Shown here: in pieces, positions 28,441 through 38,136 of the stretch
How positions within the stretch are numbered: the stretch's first letter is position 1
Layout of the letters: each line of letters starts with the position of its first letter
NCBI RefSeq assembly: GCF_001591005.1
Contig: NZ_BCTY01000026.1
Span: 1-51,081 of the forward strand
DNA from: Sphingomonas sanguinis NBRC 13937
GTDB taxonomy: Bacteria; Pseudomonadota; Alphaproteobacteria; Sphingomonadales; Sphingomonadaceae
Length of the DNA: 51,081 nt
Direction: 5' to 3'
Notes under the pieces: model-generated
Seen by the model: only the letters and a program-made list of their open reading frames with translations
The model's database searches: none
What the model was told of the DNA's origin: nothing
Translations under genes and position numbers: made by a program

Positions 28441-29739
28441 ATGAGCACGCTTAACGACGTCCAGCCCGCCGGCTTCTTCACCCGCACCCTGGCCGATGCC
28501 GACCCCGCCGTCTTCGCCGGTGTCGCGCACGAGCTGGAACGCGAGCAGACCCAGATCGAGCTGATCGCCAGCGAGAACATCGTCTCCAAGGCGGTGATGG
28601 AAGCGCAAGGCTCGGTCTTCACGAACAAATATGCCGAGGGTTATCCGGGCAAGCGCTATTACCAGGGCTGCGCGCCGTCGGATGAGGTCGAGCAGCTGGC
28701 GATCGACCGCGCCAAGCAGATTTTCGGCTGCGATTTCGTCAACGTCCAGCCGCATTCGGGTGCACAGGCGAACGGCGCGGTGATGCTGGCGCTGGCCAAG
28801 CCCGGCGACACGATCATGGGCCTGTCGCTCGACGCTGGCGGTCACCTGACGCACGGCGCGAAGGCCGCGCTGTCGGGCAAGTGGTTCAACGCCGTCCAGT
28901 ACGGCGTCGACCCCGAAACGCACCTGATCGACTATGACGAGGTCGCCCGCATCGCACGCGAGTGCCAGCCCAAGATCATCATCGCGGGCGGCTCGGCCTA
29001 TCCACGCGTCATCGACTTCGCCAAGTTCCGCGCCATCGCGGACGAGGTCGGCGCCTATTTCATGGTCGACATGGCGCACTTCGCAGGCATCGTCGCGGGC
29101 GGGCTGCACCCGACCCCGTTTGGCCATGCGCATGTCGTGACCACCACCACGCACAAGACCCTTCGCGGTCCGCGCGGCGGCATGATCATGACCAATGACG
29201 AAGCGATCGCGAAGAAGATCAACTCGGCGGTCTTCCCGGGTCTTCAGGGTGGCCCGCTGATGCACGTCATCGCCGCCAAGGCGGTCGCGTTCGGCGAGGC
29301 GCTGCAGCCTGACTTCAAGACCTATATCGCGGCGGTCGTGGAAAATGCCCGGACGCTGGCCGCGACGCTGAAGGCGCGCGGCGCGAACCTGGTCGCGGGC
29401 GGCACCGACACGCATCTGGCGCTGGTCGACCTGACTCCGCTGGGCATCACCGGCAAGGATGCCGACGAGGCGCTGGAGCGGGCGGGCATCACCTGCAACA
29501 AGAACGGCATCCCCAACGATCCGCTGCCCCCGATGAAGACCAGCGGCATCCGCGTCGGCTCGCCGGCCGGGACCACGCGCGGTTTCGGCCCGGCCGAGTT
29601 CGAGCAGATCGGCCATATGGTCGCCGATGTGCTCGACGGTCTGAAGGCCAAGGGCGAACATGGGGACCCCGAAGTCGAGGCGAACGTTCGTGCCCGTGTG
29701 CGTGAGCTTTGCGCACGCTTTCCGATCTATCAGGGATAA
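28441..29739 (+). CDS. glyA: serine hydroxymethyltransferase
   Basis: 432 residues. This PLP enzyme makes glycine and 5,10-methylene-tetrahydrofolate from serine. Marks: [55 protein letters not shown] and the PLP-binding [15 protein letters not shown]. It is full length. It sits in rpiB-glyA-(small protein)-nrdR and is followed after 11 bases by the next gene. Confidence 0.97.
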   Translation: MSTLNDVQPAGFFTRTLADADPAVFAGVAHELEREQTQIELIASENIVSKAVMEAQGSVFTNKYAEGYPGKRYYQGCAPSDEVEQLAIDRAKQIFGCDFVNVQPHSGAQANGAVMLALAKPGDTIMGLSLDAGGHLTHGAKAALSGKWFNAVQYGVDPETHLIDYDEVARIARECQPKIIIAGGSAYPRVIDFAKFRAIADEVGAYFMVDMAHFAGIVAGGLHPTPFGHAHVVTTTTHKTLRGPRGGMIMTNDEAIAKKINSAVFPGLQGGPLMHVIAAKAVAFGEALQPDFKTYIAAVVENARTLAATLKARGANLVAGGTDTHLALVDLTPLGITGKDADEALERAGITCNKNGIPNDPLPPMKTSGIRVGSPAGTTRGFGPAEFEQIGHMVADVLDGLKAKGEHGDPEVEANVRARVRELCARFPIYQG

Positions 29740-29750
29740 GGACGTTACCG

Positions 29751-29942
29751 ATGGCCAAGTTCGACCAGAAGATTTCCGAGGTTCAGGACGACATCAAGTC
29801 GACCCCGGGCCTGGGCAAGAGCATGGCGAAGTGGGGCGCGCTGGGCGCGGTCATCGCCATTCCGGTGCCGTTCGTCGGCCCGATCTTCGGCGCGGCGGCA
29901 GGTGCCGGTTACGCCTATCTCAAGGCCAAGAAGAAGATCTGA
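29751..29942 (+). CDS. small glycine-rich, possibly membrane-associated protein
   Basis: 63 residues: a polar helix (MAKFDQKISEVQDDIKS), a hydrophobic Gly/Ala/Pro-rich segment (about residues 26-56, with GxxxG-like spacing) and a Lys-rich tail. The gene is tightly packed, 11 bases after glyA and touching nrdR (TGA then ATG), with a GGATAAGGA ribosome binding site. The glycine-zipper look suggests membrane association. I do not recognise the family; its fixed place between glyA and nrdR makes it real. Confidence 0.75.
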   Translation: MAKFDQKISEVQDDIKSTPGLGKSMAKWGALGAVIAIPVPFVGPIFGAAAGAGYAYLKAKKKI

Positions 29943-30410
29943 ATGCGCTGCCCCTTTTGCGGCCATGAAGACAGTCAGGTAAAGGACAGCCGCCCCACCG
30001 AAGATGGGGCGGCCATCCGCCGCCGTCGCCAGTGCGAAGGCTGCGGCGCGCGCTTCACGACGTTCGAGCGCATCCAGTTGCGCGAGCTGTTCGTGCTGAA
30101 GAGCGAAGACCGGCGTGAGCCGTTCGACCGCGAGAAGCTGCTCCGCTCCATCGCCATCGCCACGCGCAAGCGGCCGATCGATCCGGTGCGGGTGGAAAAG
30201 CTGGTGTCCGGCATCCAGCGCCAGCTGGAGACGAGCGGCGAGGGCGAGGTATCGTCCAAGCGGATCGGCGAGATGGTGATGGAGGGGCTGAAGGGCCTCG
30301 ACTCGGTCGCCTATATCCGCTTCGCCAGCGTGTATCGCGAGTTCGGCGAGGCCAAGGATTTCGAGGCTTTTGCCGGAACGGTCGAGGAAGTGGCGCCCAA
30401 GGGAGAATGA
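29943..30410 (+). CDS. nrdR: transcriptional repressor NrdR
   Basis: 155 residues. An N-terminal zinc ribbon (Cys3, Cys6, Cys31, Cys34) is followed by an ATP-cone domain from about residue 49 ([20 protein letters not shown]). NrdR senses dATP/ATP and represses ribonucleotide reductase genes through NrdR boxes. The strongly conserved [18 protein letters not shown] is present. It immediately follows the small protein gene and closes the rpiB-glyA group. Confidence 0.97.
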   Translation: MRCPFCGHEDSQVKDSRPTEDGAAIRRRRQCEGCGARFTTFERIQLRELFVLKSEDRREPFDREKLLRSIAIATRKRPIDPVRVEKLVSGIQRQLETSGEGEVSSKRIGEMVMEGLKGLDSVAYIRFASVYREFGEAKDFEAFAGTVEEVAPKGE

Positions 30411-30497
30411 TCTCCTCCTGAAATAGCACATCGATCGGGCAAGATCTTGGCGAACACTACGCCGAAATCGTACGGCGTGAGCCAGCATACCTCATTT

Positions 30498-30556
30498 GGC
30501 GGATGTCAAATCCGCCCGGCGCCCATCATATCCCCGCGCTATTCGGGGATATGATG
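30498..30556 (+). promoter_or_regulatory. two tandem hairpins before the methyltransferase start
   Basis: The first is GGCGGAT/ATCCGCC (30498-30504 with 30510-30516). The second is CATCATATCCCCG (30524-30536) paired with CGGGGATATGATG (30544-30556), a perfect 13-bp stem with a 7-base loop ending one base before the ATG at 30558. If the gene starts there, its ribosome binding site lies wholly inside the stem. They could also act as a terminator for nrdR, but there is no T-run. Confidence 0.5.
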
Positions 30557-30557
30557 A

Positions 30558-31241
30558 ATGTCTGTAAAATCGCGTAATCGGGCGGGTGTAACAGATCCAG
30601 CCGCGCCTCATCGGCCCCATGTCGATACCAACAGATTTAGAATCAAACGATTTTCTGTTTTCGTGAAGATGCTCGAGAGCATCGAATCGAAAGGGATTAT
30701 CCGTGTATTGGATGTCGGGGGAACCAGGGCTTACTGGGAAGGCTTGAAGGACCATTGGGGCCATATCCCCTTGGAAGTCACCCTGCTTAACCTGGATGCC
30801 GTGCCGGAGCAGGATGGCCCTTTCCGCATCGTCGCTGGCAACGCCTGTGCCCTGGAATATGGCGATAACGCGTTCGATATCGTCCATTCCAACAGCGTGA
30901 TCGAACATGTGGGCGGGTGGCAGGCGATGATGGCCATGGCGGGCGAAATACGCCGTGTGGCCCCCCGATATTTCGTCCAGACGCCCAATTTCTGGTTTCC
31001 GATCGAGCCGCATTTTCGCAGCGTGTATTTTCAGCTGCTGCCGCAAAGTGTCCGGGCAAGGATGCTGATGAAAGGCAAGCGAGGGCATCGACCCAGGGCG
31101 CAGAGCTTTGAAGAGGCAATGGTCAGCATCGAGTCAGTGAACCTGCTGACGTTTCCGCAAATGCAGGCGCTTTTCCCGGACGCGACGATCACCAAGGAGC
31201 GGGTGTTCGGCCTGGTCAAATCCCTGATCGCCATTCAATAG
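30558..31241 (+). CDS. class I SAM-dependent methyltransferase
   Basis: 227 residues. Motif I is RVLDVGGTRAYW (a VLDVGG variant), an acidic LLNLDA follows for the ribose contact, and DNAFDIVHSNSVIEHVGG is the motif-II region of methyltransferase type 11. YFVQTPNFWFPIEPH follows, as in sugar or lipid methyltransferases linked to cell-surface synthesis. The substrate is unknown. Base composition and codon use look less GC-rich than the neighbours, hinting at transfer. The start has no free ribosome binding site because of a hairpin. Confidence 0.8.
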   Translation: MSVKSRNRAGVTDPAAPHRPHVDTNRFRIKRFSVFVKMLESIESKGIIRVLDVGGTRAYWEGLKDHWGHIPLEVTLLNLDAVPEQDGPFRIVAGNACALEYGDNAFDIVHSNSVIEHVGGWQAMMAMAGEIRRVAPRYFVQTPNFWFPIEPHFRSVYFQLLPQSVRARMLMKGKRGHRPRAQSFEEAMVSIESVNLLTFPQMQALFPDATITKERVFGLVKSLIAIQ

Positions 31242-31331
31242 CTGGCCGGATCGCACTGGACGCGCCCGATGGAAGCCGCGATATCGCGGACAGAAGGCGG
31301 CGCAACCGGCCGCCGCGCCCGGAAAAGCAAA

Positions 31332-32069
31332 GTGTCCCAGTTGCCATCGCAGTCCCAACCGCCCGTCATCGTCCTGGTTCGCCCGCAGCTTGGCGAGAAT
31401 ATCGGCAAGGCCGCGCGCGCCATGCTCAATTTCGGGCTGGTCGAGATGCGCCTCGTCACGCCGCGCGACGGCTGGCCCAATCCGCAGGCGGGGCCTGCCG
31501 CGTCCGGCGCGGATATCGTGCTGGAACAAGCCAAGGTCTATGAGAGCGTGGCCGAGGCGGTGGCCGATTGTGCCCAGGTCTACGCCACCACGGTGCGCAA
31601 GCGCGGCGTGACCAAGCCGGTGGTGACGCCGGAAGAGGCGGCGCGGGAAATCCATGCCGATACGGTGGGCCGCGCGGCGTTCCTGTTCGGGCCGGAGCGC
31701 TCCGGCCTCGAAACCGATGACGTCGCCATCGCGCGCAAGATCGTGACCGTGCCGATCAACCCGGAATTCGGCAGCCTCAATCTCGCCCAGGCGGTGATCC
31801 TGATCGCCTATGAATGGTCGAAGGGCATCGCACTGGCCCAGCCGCCCGAAGTCGAACTGCCCGAGGTTGCGCCGCAGTTCGAGCTGGACGGCATGATCGG
31901 CCAGTTGGAGGAGATGCTAGAGAATGCGGGCTTCTTTTTCCCGCCCGATCGGACGCCTGCGAGCAAGCGCACCCTGCGCACCTTGCTGACCAAGCCCGGC
32001 TGGTCGAGCCAGGAGGTGCGGACCCTGCGCGGCGTATTGTCGTCATTGGCGCGGCCGCGTCAGCGGTAA
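31332..32069 (+). CDS. SpoU/TrmH-family RNA methyltransferase (TrmJ-like)
   Basis: About 245 residues from a GTG at 31332 preceded by GGAAAA; a longer frame from the ATG at 31269 has no ribosome binding site. SPOUT marks: VLVRPQLGENIGKAARAMLNFGL, FLFGPERSGL and the knot-forming VPINPEFGSLNLAQAVILIAYE. The TrmJ branch methylates the 2'-O of nucleotide 32 in tRNA. The C-terminal extension after the knot (about 70 residues) is as in TrmJ. Confidence 0.9.
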   Translation: MSQLPSQSQPPVIVLVRPQLGENIGKAARAMLNFGLVEMRLVTPRDGWPNPQAGPAASGADIVLEQAKVYESVAEAVADCAQVYATTVRKRGVTKPVVTPEEAAREIHADTVGRAAFLFGPERSGLETDDVAIARKIVTVPINPEFGSLNLAQAVILIAYEWSKGIALAQPPEVELPEVAPQFELDGMIGQLEEMLENAGFFFPPDRTPASKRTLRTLLTKPGWSSQEVRTLRGVLSSLARPRQR

Positions 32070-32073
32070 GGCC

Positions 32074-32382
32074 TTATCCCCGCGTCCGGTCGAAGGTCGC
32101 CAGTTCATAGGCGATCGACCCTTCGACCAGTATCTCCCAGATTTCGGCGATGACCGTCTCGGGCACGCCCAGCCGCACCGCTTCGGCGCGCGCCTGATCG
32201 ATCACCTGGGTCTTGCGATCCTCGTCGCGCACATGGTCGCGGGTCGGTTTGATCCGCGCGGCGGCGTCCATATAGGCGAAGCGGCGCGCGAGCAGCGCCA
32301 CCAGTTCGCGGTCGAGCTGGTCCACCCCGGCGCGAACCTCCGCCATGGTCGTGCAATCGGGTCCGGCGAGTATCTGGGTCAT
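32074..32382 (-). CDS. chorismate mutase (AroQ type)
   Basis: 102 residues, all-helical AroQ. It converts chorismate to prephenate for Phe and Tyr. The first helix is VDQLDRELVALLARRFAYMDAAARIK, with Arg/Lys that contact the substrate; the later VIAEIWEILVEGSIAYEL is the third helix. No regulatory domain is present. Related short proteins with isochorismate-pyruvate lyase activity exist, but chorismate mutase is the default. Convergent with the RNA methyltransferase gene, 4 bases apart. Confidence 0.88.
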   Translation of the reverse strand: MTQILAGPDCTTMAEVRAGVDQLDRELVALLARRFAYMDAAARIKPTRDHVRDEDRKTQVIDQARAEAVRLGVPETVIAEIWEILVEGSIAYELATFDRTRG

Positions 32383-32482
32383 GGGCAAGGGCTCTGCCGG
32401 GCGGGGCGGGCGCTGTCCAGTCCGCTTGCGGCGGGGCGGCAGATCGCGTTAGCATCCTGATCACCGATAAAGGGGGAGTGAG

Positions 32483-32716
32483 ATGATGGTGACCATGTTG
32501 CTGTTGTTGGCGCTGGCGGGCCAGGAGACGGCTCCGGCATCGGTGCCTCCGTCCAAAAAGGACAAGGTGATCTGCAAAAAGGAGGAGGCCACCGGATCAC
32601 GGCTGGGTGGACGACGGATTTGCCACACGCGGCTGGAATGGGACGAAATTGCCCTGATCGCGCGGCGGGATGTCCAGGAAGCCGCTACCCGCACACGCGG
32701 CCCGGTCGGCAACTGA
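32483..32716 (+). CDS. small exported protein, function unknown
   Basis: 77 residues: a signal peptide of about 13-19 residues (VTMLLLLALAG), then a mature part with VICKKEEATGSRLGGRRICHTRLEW. The two Cys could pair. Similar short proteins with a Cys-(R/K)-x-E-x-x-x-TGSRLGG pattern are frequent in sphingomonads, as far as I recall, but no function is known. GGGGGAG precedes the ATG. Confidence 0.75.
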   Translation: MMVTMLLLLALAGQETAPASVPPSKKDKVICKKEEATGSRLGGRRICHTRLEWDEIALIARRDVQEAATRTRGPVGN

Positions 32717-32874
32717 CTGCCATCTTAGTTGACTTCGGCTTGCCTCTCGTCTAGGCGCGCCGCTTCGCAATTGCCCCCGCATCCCGGTGAAGCGGTGGGC
32801 CTGCGCTTGTCCCTCAAAGACTGGCATGGTGCGATACCGGGACCAACGTTGTTCGTAGTTGCTAAGGAATACAC

Positions 32875-33489
32875 ATGTCGAAGCGTCAGAGCGCGAAGTA
32901 CAAGCTCGATCGCCGTATGGGCGAGAACATCTGGGGTCGCCCCAAGAGCCCGGTCAACAAGCGTGAGTACGGCCCCGGCCAGCACGGTCAGCGTCGCAAG
33001 GGCAAGATGTCGGACTTCGGTCTGCAGCTGCGCGCCAAGCAGAAGCTGAAGGGCTATTACGGCGACGTGACCGAGAAGCAGTTCAAGGCCTGCTACCAGG
33101 AAGCCGCCCGCATGAAGGGCGATACCTCGCAGAACCTGATCGGCCTGCTCGAGCAGCGTCTGGACATGATCGTGTACCGCGCCAAGTTCGCGCCGACGAT
33201 CTTCGCTGCGCGCCAGCTGGTCAGCCACGGCCACATCCGCGTCAACGGCGTGAAGTGCAACATCGCGTCGCGTCGCTGCTTCGTCGGCGACGAGATCTCG
33301 CTGGGCTCGAAGGCGACCGAAATGGCGCTGGTCATGGAAGCTCAGCAGCTCGCCGAGCGTGAAGTGCCCGATTACGTCACCGCCGACGGCAACACCAAGG
33401 TCGCGCTGACCCGCATCCCGACCCTGGACGAGGTGCCCTATCCGGTGAAGATGGAACCGAACCTGGTCGTCGAATTCTATTCGCGCTAA
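32875..33489 (+). CDS. rpsD: 30S ribosomal protein S4
   Basis: 204 residues. It starts with [20 protein letters not shown] and contains an S4 RNA-binding domain ([30 protein letters not shown]). It nucleates 30S assembly on 16S rRNA. Codon use is strongly biased to preferred codons, as in highly expressed genes. AAGGA is found 8 bases before the ATG. It is a single-gene unit with its own intrinsic terminator. Confidence 0.99.
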   Translation: MSKRQSAKYKLDRRMGENIWGRPKSPVNKREYGPGQHGQRRKGKMSDFGLQLRAKQKLKGYYGDVTEKQFKACYQEAARMKGDTSQNLIGLLEQRLDMIVYRAKFAPTIFAARQLVSHGHIRVNGVKCNIASRRCFVGDEISLGSKATEMALVMEAQQLAEREVPDYVTADGNTKVALTRIPTLDEVPYPVKMEPNLVVEFYSR

Positions 33490-33515
33490 GTTTCGGGTCT
33501 CTACCGAATTTACGG

Positions 33516-33547
33516 AAAGGGCGGTCCCATCGGGGCCGCCCTTTTTG
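33516..33547 (+). terminator. intrinsic terminator of rpsD
   Basis: AAAGGGCGG (33516-33524) pairs with CCGCCCTTT around an 11-base loop and is followed directly by TTTTG. It lies 27 bases after the rpsD stop, a classic Rho-independent terminator. Confidence 0.9.
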
Positions 33548-33615
33548 TTTACGCCTCGCTTGCCGGGTGGCGGTGGCGCGCGCATACTCCGCCTGTTTAA
33601 AGGGGGAGGGTGTTG

Positions 33616-33984
33616 ATGCGCTTGGGATTGATCGCCGCGGCGGCATGGTTGAGCACGACGGCTGCTACCGCCCAGACGGCCGAGCAGGGGCTGTATGCCG
33701 ACCAGCTTCGCGCGATGATGACCGCCGTTGCCGCCGGTACCTGCCCTGAGGCGCTGATGGGTGAGCAACTGCTCAACGCCTGTCGTCAGCAGCTCCCGCA
33801 GATGGCCCCAGCGATCAAGGCGGCGGGCGCGATCCAGTCGGTGAAGTTCGACAAGTCCCAGGACGCGAACGGACAGCGTTACGAGAAATACACGATCAGC
33901 TTTGCCAGCGGCAAACCCTCGACATGGGTGATTGGAGGGTTGAAGGATGGCAAGTTCGAGTCCGTCTATTCCCTGGGCGACTGA
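33616..33984 (+). CDS. small exported protein, function unknown
   Basis: 122 residues. A signal peptide (LGLIAAAAWLSTTAATAQT, cleavage near residue 20) is followed by a mature domain of about 100 residues. It has two Cys (in GTCPEAL and NACRQQL) that may form a disulfide, and a C-terminal beta-rich part, KPSTWVIGGLKDGKF. The ATG at 33616 follows AGGGGGAGGG. I do not recognise the family. Confidence 0.72.
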   Translation: MRLGLIAAAAWLSTTAATAQTAEQGLYADQLRAMMTAVAAGTCPEALMGEQLLNACRQQLPQMAPAIKAAGAIQSVKFDKSQDANGQRYEKYTISFASGKPSTWVIGGLKDGKFESVYSLGD

Positions 33985-34023
33985 CGGGCAGTCGCCCAAG
34001 GGTATGTTGCGGCAGGACCGCAA

Positions 34024-34404
34024 TCAGAAGCGGATCTGTCGCTCCAGCTGATCCGCGCGCAGCGCCGTCTTGCTTACGATGCAGCTGGTATCGATCGTGT
34101 CGCCATTGATCTTGCAGCTGTAATCCCGTTCCCGAATCCAGCGGCGCTGCTGGTCGCGCAAGGCGGTCTTGGCCGCCGGACGCGACACCAGTTGCCGCAT
34201 GACCTGCTGATAGGCCTTGTTCAGTCGGTCATCTTGGACAGCCGACTCGCGCTGGGTACAGACGCCGCTCTGCACGGTGTTGCTACCGGCGCGGCTCATG
34301 CAGCTGCTATAGGCGGGCGACAGGTTCGGCGATTCCTGCGCCAGGGCGGGGGTGCCCGTTGCGACGATCATCGCGGCGGTCATGGCGGCAATCCACTTCA
34401 TCAT
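34024..34404 (-). CDS. LprI-like (DUF1311) exported protein
   Basis: 126 residues. A signal peptide ending in ALA at about residue 22 precedes a mature domain with the DUF1311/LprI pattern: Cys near YSSCM, then RLNKAYQQVM and LRDQQRRWIRERDYSC. Six visible Arg/Lys-rich helical turns and four Cys fit the family. LprI of Mycobacterium inhibits lysozyme; the role here is not established. It is convergent with the previous gene. Confidence 0.85.
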   Translation of the reverse strand: MMKWIAAMTAAMIVATGTPALAQESPNLSPAYSSCMSRAGSNTVQSGVCTQRESAVQDDRLNKAYQQVMRQLVSRPAAKTALRDQQRRWIRERDYSCKINGDTIDTSCIVSKTALRADQLERQIRF

Positions 34405-34550
34405 TCCCTCCTTTTATACGGCGTGACATTCTCATCGGCCGATACAGTCGCACAACCATTTGTCGTCGGGACGGTTTCAGCATCGATCTGGCGCCGCCGC
34501 CATTTTCTGACCCTGCCGCGAGAAAAGCGCCCAAGCAGTATGGAGATGCC

Positions 34551-34691
34551 CTATCCGGCGCGCTTGCTCTGTAAGATCGCGACGCCGATCGCAGTAGCCA
34601 GCCCCACGGGGAACCACAGGCCGAACTTGCCGGTCAGCAGGCCGATGCATCCGAAGATCACCAGGACGGCAAAGGGTGACAGTTTCTTCAT
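34551..34691 (-). CDS. small membrane protein
   Basis: 46 residues from the ATG at 34691: a short basic start (MKKLSP), then two hydrophobic segments (about 7-20 and 26-40) joined by TGKFGLW and ending in SKRAG. The Lys/Arg at both ends suggest a hairpin-type inner membrane protein. The frame opens further upstream to 34754, but this part lacks a start context. No homology recognised. Confidence 0.5.
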   Translation of the reverse strand: MKKLSPFAVLVIFGCIGLLTGKFGLWFPVGLATAIGVAILQSKRAG

Positions 34692-34783
34692 GATGCCAGC
34701 CTGACGCGGCGCTGCCGTATTGGCAAGCTTGCCCCGTGCGACCCCGCCGGGCACAACATCCCAAGATATAAGGGGAAATCATC

Positions 34784-36411
34784 ATGCGCCGTCTGGTCCT
34801 ATTGTCCCTCCTCCTGTCCGGCACCGCGATGGCGCAGGAGAAGCCCGCCATTTCGGTCGACACGCTGAAGACCGTCACCCAGACGCTCAGCTCCGACGCG
34901 TTCGAGGGTCGCGCACCGACCACTCCGGCCGAGGACAAGACGGTCGCGTATATTATCGACCGCTTCCAGAAGGCGGGGCTGAAGCCGGGCAACAAGGGCA
35001 GCTGGACCCAGGACGTGCCGATGGTCGAGATCACCGCCAACGACGTCCAGCCCTTTACGGTGGCCGGAAAGGGGACCTCGATCCCGCTCGCCTATCGCAC
35101 CGACATGGTGGTCGGCACGTACCGGGTGACGCCGCGCATCGATGTGAAGGACAGCGAGCTGGTGTTCGTCGGATACGGCATCACCGCCCCCGAAAAGGGC
35201 TGGGACGATTATGCCGGGGTCGATGTGCGCGGCAAGACGGTGGTCATCCTGATCAACGACGCCGACTGGCAGACCATGGGCCGCGAAGGGCCGTTCGAGG
35301 GCCGTGCCATGACCTGGTACGGTCGCTGGCCCTATAAGTTCGAGAATGCCGCCAAGCACGGCGCGGCCGCCGCGCTGATCGTGCACCAGACCGAACCCGC
35401 CGCCTATCCCTGGGCGGTGGTGCAATCCTCCTGGACCGGGCCGCAGCTCGAACTGGACGAGGCGGGCGATCATCAGGACCAGAGCCGGGTGATCGGCTGG
35501 CTGCAGCAACCGGTGGCCGAGCGCATCCTGAAGGCGGCGGGCCGCGATCTCGCCACCCTGACCAAGGCCGCGCAGACCAAGGGGTTCAAGGCGGTGCCCC
35601 TTGGCCTCACCCTGTCGGGCGGCTTCAGCAATACGATCCGGCGACAGGCGTCGAAGAACGTTATCGGCGTCCTGCCCGGCACCACCGAGCCGGGTGATTA
35701 TGTCCTCTATTCGGCGCATTGGGACCATCTGGGCCGGTGCGACGCGGTGGACGGCGACGATATCTGCAACGGCGCGCTCGACAATGCGAGCGGGGTGGCC
35801 GGACTGGTCGCGCTGGCCGAGGCGAATGCCAAGGCGGGGCCGGCCAAGCGGTCGATCGCGTTCCTGGCGGTGACGGCGGAGGAAAGCGGGCTGCTCGGCT
35901 CGTCCTATTATGCGCAGCATCCGGTCTTCCCGCTGGCGCGTACCGTCGGCGGGGTGAACATGGACGGGCTGAACGTGACGGGCCGGTCCAGGGACTTCGT
36001 GCTGGTCGGGCAGGGCAAGTCGGAGATCGAGGATCTGGCGAAACAGATCGTCGCCGCGCAGGGCCGCACGATCAGCGCCGAGCCCAATCCCGAGCGGGGC
36101 AGCTATTACCGCTCCGACCATTTCTCCTTCGCCAAACTGGGCGTGCCGATGCTCGACGGCGGATCGGGACAGGACAAGGTGGTCGGCGGCACCGCGGCGG
36201 GCAAGGCGGCGGCGGAGGACTATGTCGCGCACCGTTATCACAAGCCCGCCGACCAATATGATCGCCGCTGGGATTGGTCGGGTGCGGTCGAGGATTTGAC
36301 GGTCTATTATCAATTGGGCAGGACGCTCGCCGACCGGCCGGGCCTGTGGCCCAACTGGTATCCCACCGCCGAATTTCGCGGCATCCGCGATCAAAGCAGG
36401 AAGAACGCCCA

Positions 36412-36415
<4 letters not shown>
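34784..36415 (+). CDS. exported M28 family zinc peptidase
   Basis: 543 residues. A signal peptide (LVLLSLLLSGTAMAQ, cleavage near 18) is followed by a protease-associated (PA) insertion (about 110-250) and the M28 catalytic core: SAHWDHLG (His-x-Asp), DNASGVAGLVALAE (bridging Asp), TAEESGLLGS (catalytic Glu and ligand), VNMDGLN (Asp) and HFSFAKLGVPML (His). It is an aminopeptidase acting in the periplasm or outside. Its stop overlaps the GTG start of the agmatine deiminase gene, so they are coupled. Confidence 0.92.
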
Positions 36416-37416
<1,001 letters not shown>

Positions 37417-37428
37417 TCACGGGTTTCG

Positions 37429-37459
37429 AGCCCGCGTGTCCGACAAGGAGACGCGGGCT
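37429..37459 (+). terminator. terminator-like hairpin after agmatine deiminase gene
   Basis: AGCCCGCGT (37429-37437) pairs perfectly with ACGCGGGCT (37451-37459), 12 bases past the stop. The stem is followed by TCAGCC rather than a T-run, so it may be a weak or Rho-assisted terminator. Confidence 0.5.
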
Positions 37460-37509
37460 TCAGCCCGTCGGGGGCAGGCCCTTCACTATCCGTAAACCGT
37501 CAGCCGACT

Positions 37510-38022
37510 ATGACCTCGCGATCCCCTGTCCGGGATCGGAATCATGCATTGCAAGCCACGATCAATCTGCTCCGCAGCCAATATGACGATATCGCACGGG
37601 CCATCGGCGATCTCATGGCGCTGTTCGACATGCGCTATGCCGATGCCGAGCCCATGCTGGGGGCGGTGCGCATGCGGATCGCGCAAATCATCGTCAAGCA
37701 TCTGAAGACCGAGGACGAGCTGCTGCTGACGCCGTTGCGCGAGCGACGGCTGATGGCGAGCATTCCTGGATGCGAGGCGATCGTGACCGAAACCCGCGAA
37801 TTGCGACTGGCCTATTCCCGGCATGTCGGTACCTGGACCGCGCGCGCCATTGAGGAACGGTGGAGCGAATATGTCGTGGTGACGCGCCAGCTCAACGAGC
37901 GGCTGATGGCGCTGTGCGACCAGAAGATGAAGAACTTCTACCCGGTGGTACTGCGCCGCATCCTGCTCGATCCGGGCATCGACGCGACGGAACGCCTCGC
38001 CGTAATTCGGCAGGCATCTTGA
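37510..38022 (+). CDS. hemerythrin-like helical protein (tentative)
   Basis: 170 residues, all predicted helical, no signal peptide. A VKHLKTEDELLLTPL piece (around residues 60-74) resembles the His-x-x-x-Glu helix of hemerythrin-like domains. YSRHVGTW and KMKNFYPVV could be the later ligand helices, but not all usual His ligands are present. It might be a diverged metal-binding or sensing protein. The ribosome binding site is weak. It lies between the two agmatine-pathway genes. Confidence 0.6.
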   Translation: MTSRSPVRDRNHALQATINLLRSQYDDIARAIGDLMALFDMRYADAEPMLGAVRMRIAQIIVKHLKTEDELLLTPLRERRLMASIPGCEAIVTETRELRLAYSRHVGTWTARAIEERWSEYVVVTRQLNERLMALCDQKMKNFYPVVLRRILLDPGIDATERLAVIRQAS

Positions 38023-38136
38023 CCGCCGGGACGCTTCGCCCGGCGCAACCGCAACGCGGCGCCCGGATCTTTTCCCGACGTCCGGCGCGCGGAAGCGGGG
38101 TGACGCCCGGTCGCCGAGCCATTAAAGGGCGTGGCC

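Noticed and set aside
27427..29661. 744-codon frame antisense to glyA and rpiB
   Set aside because: Mirror of conserved genes on the plus strand; it ends inside the lipoprotein gene in another frame.
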